Below are positions 33,428-42,001 of a DNA stretch of 64,000 nt, piece by piece (the first letter of the stretch is position 1; every line of letters starts with the position of its first letter). Location: contig NC_015675.1 in assembly GCF_000176035.2 (NCBI RefSeq), positions 3,476,001-3,540,000 of the forward strand, read 5' to 3'. The stretch is from Mesorhizobium opportunistum WSM2075. GTDB taxonomy: Bacteria > Pseudomonadota > Alphaproteobacteria > Rhizobiales > Rhizobiaceae. The notes beneath the pieces were generated by a model that was not told where the DNA came from, searched no databases, and was given only the letters and a program-made list of their open reading frames with translations. The position numbers were made by a program, and so were the translations under genes.

Positions 33428-35551
33428 ATGTCCTTTCGCGAACGCCTCCAGTCCTGGCGCTACAATCTCGTGCCTGACCATCTGGTCGGCGAGATCCTGA
33501 CCAAACGCTGGACCGACAACGCTATTCCCTTCCTGGCGCTGGTGGTGACATTGGCGACCTTCGGCTCGATCATTCCGGGGTTCTTCAAGCTGACCTCGCT
33601 GCAGGAATCGACCCGCCAGCTCGGCGAGTTCTCGATGGTCGTCACCGGCATGACGGTGGTCATGCTGGGCGGCGGCATCGATCTGTCGGTCGGCTCGATC
33701 TTCGCGCTGTCGTGCTTTTCCGCCGTCTATGTCTTCTTCATCTTGGAACAGTCAATCTGGCTGGCGCTGGCCGCATCGCTTGCCGCCGGTCTCGTCTTCG
33801 GCGCCATCAACGGTTATCTCGTCGGCTATCTGCGTCTGCGCGCCTTCCTGACCACGCTGGTGACCTTCATTTTTGGCCGGGCGCTGTTCGACATCCTGGT
33901 CACCACTTACGCCGCCGACGTCCAGCTTTCGACGGCGACCTCGGATGTGCTGGATTTCATCGGCGACAGCACCTTCTGGGGACTCTCCGTGTCGGTGTGG
34001 CTGGCCATCATCCTGGCCATCGTCACCCATGTCGCGCTGACGCGCTCGCGGCCGGGCTGGCACGTGCTGGCGGTCGGCGGTAGCAGGCGCTCGGCGCACA
34101 ATGCCGGCATCCGCGTGCGCCGCACCGTGTTCATGACCTATGTCTTCTCCGGTTTCTGTGCCTCGATCGGCGGTTTCCTCATCGCCTGCCGGCTGAGCGG
34201 GGCAGGGCCGGGCACCGGCCTCAACCTCGAGATCATGGCGCTGACGGCGGCGGTGGTCGGGGGCGTCAGCCTTGGCGGCGGCCGTGGCTCGGTGATCAAG
34301 GGTCTGATGGGCGCGATTATCGTCTTGACGATGACCAACGGTCTGATCCGGCTGGGCTACGGCACCGGCACCAACCAGATGGTGCTGGGCATCATGCTGG
34401 CGGTGGCGGTGACCATCGACATCCGCTGGCTGAAGAACCGTCACAAGGTGCTGAACGAGGTCTATGTCGCGCCGGTCTATCTCAAGATGGGCGAGACGCA
34501 GTCCGCCGCGCCGGGCTCCGGCACGCCATATGAACTCGACAACCGGCTGTCGGCGGCCGACCATATCGGGCTTGGCGAACTGGAAGGGCCGGAGGATGTC
34601 ATTCTCGACCGCGACGACAATCTCTACTGCGGCACGCGTCATGGCGAGATCGTCCGCTTTTTCGCGCCCGATTACGTCAAGTCGGAAGTGTTTGCCCATA
34701 TCGGCGGCTTTCCGCTCGGCCTCGCCTTCGACAAATCGGGCAATTTGATCAGTTGCGTCGGCGCAATGGGGCTCTATTCCGTCTCGCCGGACCGCGAGGT
34801 GAAACGCCTGTCGGCCGAGACATCGCGGTCCTGGACCTCGATCGTCGACGACGCGCGGCTGCGTGACCCCAACGATTGCGATATCGCACCTGACGGCCGC
34901 ATCTACTTCACCGACTCCACCAAGCGCTACGACGCCCATGACTGGGCGCTGGACTCGATCGAGAACCGCGCCACGGGGCGATTGCTGGTCTATGACCCGA
35001 AGGACGGGTCGACCAAGACGCTGCTCGACGGCTATCGCTACACCAACGGTGTGTGCATGGCGCATGACGGCAAGTCGCTGTTTTTTGCCGAAAGCTGGGC
35101 CTGCCGCGTGCATCGCTACTGGCTGGAGGGGCCGAAGGCCGGTACCGCCGAATGCGTCATTCGCGACATGCCTGGATATCCCGACAACATCAACCGGGCC
35201 TCGGATGGCAATTACTGGATGGCGTGGCTCGGCATGCGCACGCCGAGCTTCGACCTGTCGCTGCGCCATCCCGACATGCGCAAGCGCATGACGCGCCGGC
35301 TGCCGCAGGACGAATGGCTGTTTCCCAACATCAACACCGGCGGCGTGGTGAAATTCACGGAGAAGGGCAGCATCGTCGAGGCGATGGGCGACCTCACCGG
35401 CGGCGCGCATCCGATGGTCACCTCGATGCGCGAGCACAAGGGCTATCTGTTCGTCGGCGGTATCCTCAACAACCGCATCGGCCGCTACAAGATTTCAGGC
35501 GCCGACCCGAACTGGACCAGCCCGGCTTCCTATTGGGGAGCAAAATCATGA
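33428..35551 (+). CDS. Fusion of CUT2 permease and SMP-30/strictosidine-synthase-like beta-propeller
   Basis: 707 residues in one uninterrupted frame. Residues 1-338 are an RbsC-type permease (VMLGGGIDLSVGSIFA, GGVSLGGGRGSVIKG). After a linker of about 40 residues, 380-707 form a propeller with EGPEDVILDRDDNLYCGT, DPNDCDIAPDGRIYFTDST, TNGVCMAHDGKSLFFAES and DMPGYPDNINRASDGNYWM. Relatives hydrolyse lactones or organophosphates, or condense alkaloids. RbsC C-termini face the cytoplasm, so the enzyme domain would meet its substrate as it enters. The separate propeller gene next door overlaps by ATGA. Start ATG 33428. Confidence 0.9.
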   Translation: MSFRERLQSWRYNLVPDHLVGEILTKRWTDNAIPFLALVVTLATFGSIIPGFFKLTSLQESTRQLGEFSMVVTGMTVVMLGGGIDLSVGSIFALSCFSAVYVFFILEQSIWLALAASLAAGLVFGAINGYLVGYLRLRAFLTTLVTFIFGRALFDILVTTYAADVQLSTATSDVLDFIGDSTFWGLSVSVWLAIILAIVTHVALTRSRPGWHVLAVGGSRRSAHNAGIRVRRTVFMTYVFSGFCASIGGFLIACRLSGAGPGTGLNLEIMALTAAVVGGVSLGGGRGSVIKGLMGAIIVLTMTNGLIRLGYGTGTNQMVLGIMLAVAVTIDIRWLKNRHKVLNEVYVAPVYLKMGETQSAAPGSGTPYELDNRLSAADHIGLGELEGPEDVILDRDDNLYCGTRHGEIVRFFAPDYVKSEVFAHIGGFPLGLAFDKSGNLISCVGAMGLYSVSPDREVKRLSAETSRSWTSIVDDARLRDPNDCDIAPDGRIYFTDSTKRYDAHDWALDSIENRATGRLLVYDPKDGSTKTLLDGYRYTNGVCMAHDGKSLFFAESWACRVHRYWLEGPKAGTAECVIRDMPGYPDNINRASDGNYWMAWLGMRTPSFDLSLRHPDMRKRMTRRLPQDEWLFPNINTGGVVKFTEKGSIVEAMGDLTGGAHPMVTSMREHKGYLFVGGILNNRIGRYKISGADPNWTSPASYWGAKS

Positions 35552-36597
35552 TCCTCGATCCGATCCTGGATATGTTTCGCGGCAAGGCGGTGACCATCCC
35601 ACCGCTGGATGGTGCGTTTCGGCCCAACACGCGGCTGGACGATGCGCCGGCTTTTGCGGAGCTAACCGAGCCGGATAATCTGCTGGTCCCCGGTGACCGG
35701 CTGCTGGCTTCCAGCGGCAACGCCATCTATTCGCTTGCCGCCGAAACCGAGCCCAAGGTGGTCGAGACCTTTTCGTCCCCCATCACGGCGTTGGCTCTGT
35801 CGCCATCGGGTGAACTGACCGTCGGGTTGGAAAACGGCAAGCTGCTGATTGGCGGCCAGGAGATTTCGCTGCCGGCTGCTGTCCGCTGCATCACCGCGCT
35901 TGCTTATGCCGAGGACGGCACGCTGTGGCTGGCCAACGGCTCGACCGACGATACGCCGTCGCAATGGGCCGCCGATCTGATGAAGAAGGGCGCGTCCGGT
36001 TCGCTGTGGAAGCGGGACCCGGCCGGTGGGGACTTCCGCAAAGTGGTCGGCGATCTCGCTTTCCCTTACGGTCTCCATCCCGTCGGCCGTGACATTCTGG
36101 TCAGCGAAAGCTGGCGCCATCAGCTCATCCGCCTTGACGGCGCGACCGGCAGCCGCGCGACGGTACTGACGCATCTGCCTGGTTATCCTGCTCGCCTGTC
36201 GCCATCCGCGGATGGCGGGGCGTGGCTGACACTGTTTGCGCCACGCAATCGGCTGATCGAGTTCGTGCTGCAGGAAAGGCACTACCGGCAGGACATGATC
36301 GACCAGGTGCCGCCGGCATACTGGATCGCGCCGGCGCTGGCCTCCAGCCGCAGCTTCCTCGAGCCGCTGCAATGCGGCGGCATCCGCACCATGGGCATCC
36401 ACAAACCGTGGTCGCCGAGCCGCTCCTACGGGCTGGTGGTCAGGCTCGACCAGAGGATGCAACCGCAATTCAGCCTGCACAGCCGCGCCAACGGCACACG
36501 CCATGGCATCTGCAGCGTTGCGGAAAAGGGGGGCGAGTTGCTTATCGCCTCCAGGGGTGGCGACTGCATCCTTTCCGTCGACGCGGGAGGTTTCTGA
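35548..36597 (+). CDS. SMP-30/strictosidine-synthase-like beta-propeller protein
   Basis: 349 residues without a signal peptide. Propeller blades contain ALALSPSGELTVGLENGKL, ITALAYAEDGTLWLANGST, FPYGLHPVGRDILVSESW and HLPGYPARLSPSADGGAWL. It is more divergent than the fused propeller upstream; the TDST-type metal segment is replaced by ANGSTDDT. It probably arose by an old duplication and may form a complex with the fused domain. The ATG overlaps the upstream stop and the stop overlaps the ATPase start. Lactonase activity is only inferred. Confidence 0.8.
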   Translation: MILDPILDMFRGKAVTIPPLDGAFRPNTRLDDAPAFAELTEPDNLLVPGDRLLASSGNAIYSLAAETEPKVVETFSSPITALALSPSGELTVGLENGKLLIGGQEISLPAAVRCITALAYAEDGTLWLANGSTDDTPSQWAADLMKKGASGSLWKRDPAGGDFRKVVGDLAFPYGLHPVGRDILVSESWRHQLIRLDGATGSRATVLTHLPGYPARLSPSADGGAWLTLFAPRNRLIEFVLQERHYRQDMIDQVPPAYWIAPALASSRSFLEPLQCGGIRTMGIHKPWSPSRSYGLVVRLDQRMQPQFSLHSRANGTRHGICSVAEKGGELLIASRGGDCILSVDAGGF

Positions 36598-38093
36598 TGG
36601 AACCGATCGTTCGCCTGGAGAACGTCACCAAGAATTATCGCGGCGTGCCGGCGGTCAGGCAAGTCAGCTTCGAACTGCGCAAGGGCGAGATCCACGCGCT
36701 GCTTGGCGAGAACGGCGCCGGCAAATCGACACTGACCAAGATCATCGCCGGCGTCGTCGATGCCACTTCGGGCAAGATGTTCCACAAGGGTCGGGAGATC
36801 GCCTACGCGTCGCCGCATGCCGCACTTGAAGCCGGCATTGCCATGGTGTTCCAGGAGACCAGCCTGGTGCCGTCGATGACGGTGGCGCAGAACCTTTATC
36901 TCGGTACTGAAAAATTCCTCAACCGGCTGCGCGGCACGTATATTTCAGCACAGCAATTCCTGCAGTCGCTGAATTTTCCGGTCGATCCGAACGCCATGGT
37001 GGCGACGCTGGGTGCCGCCAAGCGGCAGATGGTCGAGATCGCGCGCGCGGTGCACCACAATGCCGAGATCATCATCTTCGACGAGCCGACGGCGACGCTG
37101 ACGCCGGAAGAAAAGCGCCACTTCTTTGCGCTGATCCGGCGGCTGAAAGCGAGTGGCGTGTCGATCGTCTTCATCAGCCATGCGCTGGAGGAGGCGCTTG
37201 CCATTGCCGACCGCATCACCATTTTGCGCGACGGCGAACTGGTCATCACCGACGACACATCCGCCTTCGATCGCGACCGAATTGTCGCCGCCATGGTCGG
37301 CCGCACCTTGTCGGGACAGATCTATCGCCAGCGCGACGAGACCAAGCTGCGCAAGGCCGGCAAGAAGGTGCTGTCGGTGCAGGACATCTCGATGAGCAAT
37401 GTCGTGCGCAACAATTCCTTCTCGATCTTCGAGGGCCAGATAACCGGCGTATTCGGGCTGATCGGCTCCGGCCGCACGGAGACGTTCAAGATCGTGTCGG
37501 GCATCTACAAGCGCGATTTCTTGCGCGGCGGCGCGATCGAACTGGACGACAGGCCGGTTCGTTATCTCGTGCCGAGCGAAGCCGTGGCCGACGGCATTGT
37601 CTACGTCACCGAGGACCGCAAGAGCGAAGGCATCTTCGAGACGATGGGCATCGCCGAGAACCTGTTTGGCGGCCTGCTGGCGGCCGGCCGCGAAAAGGCA
37701 TGGGTGATCAACCAGCAGGAAATGCGGCAGCTTTCGGCCGAATGGACGAAGACGCTGAACATCAAGACGATCAACGACAATGCGCGCGTCGTCGAGCTTT
37801 CCGGCGGCAACCAGCAGAAGGTGGTGATCGGCAAGGGGCTGGTGCAGCAGCCGCGCATCGTCATCTTCGACGAGCCGACGCGCGGCGTCGATGTCGGCGC
37901 CATCGCCGAGATTCACCAGATCATCAACCGGCTGGCCGACGAGGGCCTCGCCGTCGTCGTCATCTCGTCCTACCTGCCGGAGATCATGAACCTGTCGGAC
38001 CGGATTCTCGTATGCCGGCAAGGTCGGATCGTCGAGGAGTTTTCTCCGGCGGAAGCGACGGAGGAGAAGATCATGTATGCGGCGGTGCATTAG
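36597..38093 (+). CDS. CUT2 ABC ATPase, duplicated (RbsA type)
   Basis: 498 residues with two nucleotide-binding domains. N-half: Walker A GENGAGKST, signature-like LGAAKRQMVEIA, Walker B IFDEPTATLT. C-half: a degenerate Walker A at GLIGSGRTE, intact signature LSGGNQQKVVIGK and Walker B IFDEPTRGVD. This asymmetry is normal for RbsA-like proteins. It serves the permeases at 31280 and 33428. Its start overlaps the propeller stop by one base. Confidence 0.93.
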   Translation: MEPIVRLENVTKNYRGVPAVRQVSFELRKGEIHALLGENGAGKSTLTKIIAGVVDATSGKMFHKGREIAYASPHAALEAGIAMVFQETSLVPSMTVAQNLYLGTEKFLNRLRGTYISAQQFLQSLNFPVDPNAMVATLGAAKRQMVEIARAVHHNAEIIIFDEPTATLTPEEKRHFFALIRRLKASGVSIVFISHALEEALAIADRITILRDGELVITDDTSAFDRDRIVAAMVGRTLSGQIYRQRDETKLRKAGKKVLSVQDISMSNVVRNNSFSIFEGQITGVFGLIGSGRTETFKIVSGIYKRDFLRGGAIELDDRPVRYLVPSEAVADGIVYVTEDRKSEGIFETMGIAENLFGGLLAAGREKAWVINQQEMRQLSAEWTKTLNIKTINDNARVVELSGGNQQKVVIGKGLVQQPRIVIFDEPTRGVDVGAIAEIHQIINRLADEGLAVVVISSYLPEIMNLSDRILVCRQGRIVEEFSPAEATEEKIMYAAVH

Positions 38094-38154
38094 GTGGCGG
38101 GCAAGGCGGATGATCGCACCGTTGGATCGAACACCGGAAATTAGCCGAGGCATC

Positions 38155-38340
38155 CGTCATTTCGTCATCCACGGGCGGAGCAAGGAGCGTGGCGACGCAG
38201 CGCAGACCCGAGGATCCATGCCGGGACTCGGAAGCGCTGCCACGGTGCGGAATTCTGCTCCGCTGCACACTTCGATAGACGTCACGGAATGGATCCTCGG
38301 GTCTCCGCGACGGAGCTTCGCTCCTGCTTGGCCCTAGGAT
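38155..38340. repeat. Intergenic palindromic repeat element
   Basis: The 372-bp gap before the AhpD-like gene holds a repeat with perfect 16-bp inverted arms, AGACCCGAGGATCCAT (38204-38219) and its complement (38289-38304). Imperfect outer arms are rich in GGAGC/GCTCC. It has the look of a mobile non-coding rhizobial repeat and has no ORF. It may also terminate the ABC operon. Confidence 0.65.
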
Positions 38341-38465
38341 AAGGAAGGTGAAAAGCTTCGGCCAATCGTCAAGATCGTGTTTCGATACGCACGAAAACTG
38401 AATCAGAAGAGCCGACTAGCCATCTTTGCTCATGACCTGATTCAATTCACACGAAAGGAAACGCC

Positions 38466-38873
38466 ATGGCCACCACTAGACTCCTGAGCGATGCCGAGGT
38501 CGAAAAAATCCCTGATGTGAAGGCGGTATTCGACGATATCCGCGCGACACGCAAATCGGATTTCGTCAACAATTTCTGGCGCGGATTGGCCAATGATCCC
38601 CCGGCGCTGAAGCGCATCTGGGAGCAGCTGAAAGTGGTGATGGTGGCCGACAGCGCCATCGATCCGCTGACCAAGGAGATGATCTACATCGCGGTGTCGA
38701 CCGCCAATGGCTGTTCCTACTGCGTCCACTCGCATACGGCGGCGGCGCGCGCCAAGGGAATGACCGATGCGCAACATGGCGAGCTGGTGTCGATCATCGG
38801 ACTGGCCGGCCAGACCAACCATCTGGTGACGGCGATGCAGATCCCGGTCGATCCGCAATTCGAGGTGAAGTGA
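38466..38873 (+). CDS. Carboxymuconolactone decarboxylase/AhpD-like protein
   Basis: 135 residues. The AhpD redox motif is present: C83-S-Y-C86 followed by VHSH (H90), preceded by EMIYIAVSTANG. Most such proteins are alkylhydroperoxidase-like thiol reductants; true lactone decarboxylases lack the CxxC. AAAGGAAACGCC precedes the ATG. It is separated from the transporter by a repeat element and converges with the amidohydrolase gene, so it is probably its own unit. Confidence 0.88.
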   Translation: MATTRLLSDAEVEKIPDVKAVFDDIRATRKSDFVNNFWRGLANDPPALKRIWEQLKVVMVADSAIDPLTKEMIYIAVSTANGCSYCVHSHTAAARAKGMTDAQHGELVSIIGLAGQTNHLVTAMQIPVDPQFEVK

Positions 38874-38887
38874 GGGGAAGACCCGCG

Positions 38888-39775
38888 CTACACCGGCCGG
38901 TACACCTTCTCCGCCGTATTCCAGAAGATATCGGCCTCGGCGGCCGGACCATGCCTGGCCACCGCATCGCGGTGCGCCTTGATCAGCTCGGCGTGGCTGG
39001 TCCAGAGCTTCTCGATCGGGAAATTCGAGCCGAACATCAGGTGGTCGGCGCCCAAAATCTCGATTGCGTTGTCGACGATGTAGGCGATCAGCAGGGGATC
39101 GTTGCGGTGGACGAATGTGCCGAGGCCGGACAGCTTGGCGTAGAAATTGGGCGCGGCCGAGAGCGTCCTCAGGCCGGCCTTCCAGGCTTCGGTGGTTTCC
39201 GGCTCCATGTCCGTCAGCATGCCGGCATGGGTGAGGATGAAATTGGTTTGCGGGTTTTCGCCGACCAATGTCAGCCCATCCTTCATCTGGGCGGGAAAAA
39301 GCTGCAGGTCGAAGGACAGGCCGTAGTCCTTGAGCCGCGCCACGTTGGCGCGCACCTTGGGATCGATGACCTGGTCGGCCGAGGTGGCGAAGCGGAAGGC
39401 CGGCGTCTCGTGCCAGTGCAGTTGCATGCGCACGCCGCGCAGCAACTTGTATTTCATCAGCCGGTCGATCTGATGACGCACATCGTCCACCGTCATGTCG
39501 GCATAGCCGACAATGGCATGCGGCCAGCCGGTCTCGTCCGATGTCTTCTGCAGGAAGGCGACTTCCTTCTCGAAATCTTCCTTGGCCCAGTTGGTCTGGA
39601 CATAGACGGCCTTTTCAACGCCCGAACCCTTCTGGTCCTCCAAAAACTCCGTGATCGGATAGTCGCGGCGGATCGGCTCGTAGGGGCCGAAGATGCGCGG
39701 CACCATTGGACCGACCAGCCAGGGCTGATCCTGCTGGCGCCAGATGTGGAAATGCGCGTCGATGGCTTTCTGCAT
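38888..39775 (-). CDS. Amidohydrolase 2-family metal-dependent hydrolase
   Basis: 295 residues, TIM barrel. The N-terminal metal motif is AIDAHFHIW. Other segments are GVRMQLHWHETPAF, FILTHAGM and LMFGSNFPIEKLW, matching the COG3618 group that includes L-fucono-lactonases. It probably hydrolyses a lactone or amide. ATG 39775 overlaps the TGA of the VWA gene (GTG 39778 is an alternative), so it is the last gene of the molybdenum-hydroxylase operon. Its substrate may be the product of that enzyme. Confidence 0.88.
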   Translation of the reverse strand: MQKAIDAHFHIWRQQDQPWLVGPMVPRIFGPYEPIRRDYPITEFLEDQKGSGVEKAVYVQTNWAKEDFEKEVAFLQKTSDETGWPHAIVGYADMTVDDVRHQIDRLMKYKLLRGVRMQLHWHETPAFRFATSADQVIDPKVRANVARLKDYGLSFDLQLFPAQMKDGLTLVGENPQTNFILTHAGMLTDMEPETTEAWKAGLRTLSAAPNFYAKLSGLGTFVHRNDPLLIAYIVDNAIEILGADHLMFGSNFPIEKLWTSHAELIKAHRDAVARHGPAAEADIFWNTAEKVYRPV

Positions 39776-40911
39776 CACGATACCCTTTTCCAGATGGTCT
39801 CGGCCGCCGGGGCGGGGCGGGCGAGTGACAGGATGAAATCGGTGAGGCCGGCGAGCGAGGAGCCGTCGACCAGATCGTCGAGAACCGGCAGGATGGCGCG
39901 GAGCGCCGTCGTTTCCGGCCGGAAGCGCGGGTCACCGGCCAAAGGTGTGGCGAGCGACAGCCGGAAGGCGCGGGCGCTCAGCCGGCGCATGGCTGTTTCC
40001 AGTTCGGCATGGTCGCCGCGCTCCAGCGCGTCGGAGAGGATGACGATCGCGGCACCGCGCGCGAAGGATGAGAAGCGCGGCACCGAGAGGAAGGCGAGCA
40101 GCGTCGGCCCCATGCGGGTGCCGCCGTCCCAGTCGTCGACCTGGGCTGCCGCACGGGCCAGCGCCTGATCCCGATCGCGGATGCGCAATGCCGCGGTGAT
40201 GCGGGTCAGCCGTGTGCCGAAGGTGAAGATTTCGGCGCGGTCAGCGCCCTGCACGGCGGCGTGCGCCAGCTTGAGATAGTCCGCTGTGTGCAGCTTCATC
40301 GAGCCGGAGACATCGATCAGCAGCAGCAGCTTGCGTGGCACGGTCTGCCGCCGACGCAGCAGCGGCGAGGGGACATCGCCATCGGCACTGACGATTTCCC
40401 TGAGCGAGCGGCGCAAATCTAGCTTGCCGCGCGAATGGGTGCGCACGGTGCGGAAGGAGCGGCGGGCGGGCAGGGCGGCCGACAGTCTTCGGCGAAAGGC
40501 GGTCAGCCTGTCGTCGTCGCGTTGGAAATCGCGCATGCTCAATTGCTCGAGCGCCGAAGACAGCTCGCCGACCTCTTGTTGCTGCTCGGCTTCGATCCGC
40601 TCGTCGTCGGCGCCGCCATCATCCTTGATGCGGGTTTCCTCGTCGGCGTCGGCTTCGACCACGGCGGATGCGTTGCCATAGAAATGGCTCTGGAAATGCG
40701 CCTCGAATTCGTCACGGCGGTCGGGCGGTGGCGCCAGCGTGGCAAGGGCGGCCTCGCGTATGTCGGCCATCGAGCGTGGGCCGAGCAGTGTCACCGCCTG
40801 CATGAAGCTGGAGACTTGCTCGGGCGCGATGGCAAAGCCGTAGCGGCGCAGCAGGCGGGCGAAGCCGAAGAGGGGCACGGCGGCGCGGGGCAGGCTTGTT
40901 GCCCGCATCAT
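39775..40911 (-). CDS. VWA-domain protein, CoxE-like
   Basis: 378 residues. The C-terminal von Willebrand A domain has the MIDAS motif DVSGSMKLH and later the DWDGGTRMG threonine. The N-terminal part is the CoxE-specific helical region, and the middle is acidic (VVEADADEETRIKDDGG). CoxE works with the MoxR ATPase CoxD in maturing the active site of molybdenum hydroxylases. A repeat element lies directly upstream of the start and appears to supply the Shine-Dalgarno sequence. Confidence 0.88.
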   Translation of the reverse strand: MMRATSLPRAAVPLFGFARLLRRYGFAIAPEQVSSFMQAVTLLGPRSMADIREAALATLAPPPDRRDEFEAHFQSHFYGNASAVVEADADEETRIKDDGGADDERIEAEQQQEVGELSSALEQLSMRDFQRDDDRLTAFRRRLSAALPARRSFRTVRTHSRGKLDLRRSLREIVSADGDVPSPLLRRRQTVPRKLLLLIDVSGSMKLHTADYLKLAHAAVQGADRAEIFTFGTRLTRITAALRIRDRDQALARAAAQVDDWDGGTRMGPTLLAFLSVPRFSSFARGAAIVILSDALERGDHAELETAMRRLSARAFRLSLATPLAGDPRFRPETTALRAILPVLDDLVDGSSLAGLTDFILSLARPAPAAETIWKRVS

Positions 40912-40918
40912 TCTGTGT

Positions 40919-41077
40919 CGCCCCCCTCTGTCCTGCCGGACATCTCCCCCTCAAGGGGGGGAGATTGGCAGCTTTGATGCTTCGCTCAGCTTTGCGATGC
41001 TGGAGATTGGCGAAAGCCGCGATGGCGGCTGATCTCCCCCCTGGAGGGGGAGATGTCCGGCAGGACAGAGGGGGGCG
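40919..41077. repeat. Intergenic inverted-repeat element, copy 2
   Basis: A 159-bp element with perfect 34-bp terminal inverted repeats (40919-40952 and 41044-41077); each end begins CGCCCCCCTCTGTCCTGCC. It is the same family as 9633-9792 but better preserved. It is non-coding, has no transposase and sits inside an operon between the MoxR-like and CoxE-like genes. The minus-strand end GAGGGGGG falls 9 nt before the CoxE-like ATG. Confidence 0.85.
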
Positions 41078-41111
41078 CTGTCCCGCCAGCGTTGCGGAAT
41101 GAGGTCCCGGC

Positions 41112-41993
41112 TCACGCCAGCGCCTCCTCGACGATGCGGCCGAGCTCCGGCGCGATATAGGACAAATCCTCCTCGTCCTTGATCAGCACGCCGATGGCGC
41201 GGCGGAAGGCTTCCGGCCATGGGCTGCCGCCTTTTTCGAGGATGGTGGCGGCATTGGCCCATTCGACCGCTTCGGCGATGCCCGGCGGCTTGGCCAGCGG
41301 CCGGGCACGGATGGTCTGCACGGCGGTCGCCACGGCGCGCGCGGTGCCTTCAGCGACATTGCCGGCACGCAGCATGATGATGCCGGCTTCGCGCTCGGCG
41401 TCGGGATAGCCGATCCAGTGGTAGACGCAGCGCCGGCGCAGCGCTTCCGCCAATTCGCGGGTGCGGTTGGACGTCAGGATAACGATCGGCTGAGCCGCGG
41501 CGCGAATGGTGCCGCGCTCGGGAATGCTGATCTGGAAGTCGGAGAGGAATTCCAGCAGCAGCGCTTCGAATTCGTGGTCGGAACGGTCGATTTCGTCGAC
41601 CAGCAGCACGCGCTGCTCTGGCGCCTTCAGCACCTGCAGCAGCGGCCGCGCGATCAGGAAGCGATCGTCGTAGATGTCGATCTCATGCTCCCCGGCATGG
41701 CGGATGGCGAGCAGCTGGCGCTGGTAGTTCCACTCGTAGAGCGCGTGCGCGGCGTCGATCCCCTCATAGCATTGCAGCCGCACCAGATCGCGACCGAGCA
41801 GCTCGGCGATCGCCTTCGCGGCTTCCGTCTTGCCGACGCCCGGCGCGCCTTCGAGCAGCAGCGGTTTGCCCAGGCGGATCGCCAGGAAGATCGCGGTCGC
41901 CAGGCTGTCGTCGGCCAGATAGCGCGAGGCGGCGAGATGCTCGCCCACCGCCTCCGGCGAGGTCGCGACCGTTTCGGCGTTTGTCCCGGACAT
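41112..41993 (-). CDS. MoxR-family AAA+ ATPase, CoxD-like
   Basis: 293 residues. Walker A is GAPGVGKTEAAKAI, Walker B VLLVDEIDRSD, with sensor and arginine-finger segments ILTSNRTRELAEALRRR. CoxD-like ATPases, with CoxE, are needed for sulfuration or metal insertion in CO dehydrogenase-type enzymes. The gene starts 8 nt after the medium molybdopterin subunit, which supports a maturation role here. Confidence 0.92.
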   Translation of the reverse strand: MSGTNAETVATSPEAVGEHLAASRYLADDSLATAIFLAIRLGKPLLLEGAPGVGKTEAAKAIAELLGRDLVRLQCYEGIDAAHALYEWNYQRQLLAIRHAGEHEIDIYDDRFLIARPLLQVLKAPEQRVLLVDEIDRSDHEFEALLLEFLSDFQISIPERGTIRAAAQPIVILTSNRTRELAEALRRRCVYHWIGYPDAEREAGIIMLRAGNVAEGTARAVATAVQTIRARPLAKPPGIAEAVEWANAATILEKGGSPWPEAFRRAIGVLIKDEEDLSYIAPELGRIVEEALA

Positions 41994-42001
41994 TTCGGGC
42001 C

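Noticed and set aside
36597..38093. Degenerate signature LGAAKRQ in the N-half as an anomaly
   Set aside because: N-terminal halves of RbsA-like ATPases commonly have non-canonical signatures; not remarkable alone.
40919..41077. Insertion sequence
   Set aside because: Perfect terminal repeats, but only 159 bp and no transposase or ORF; recorded as a non-autonomous repeat.
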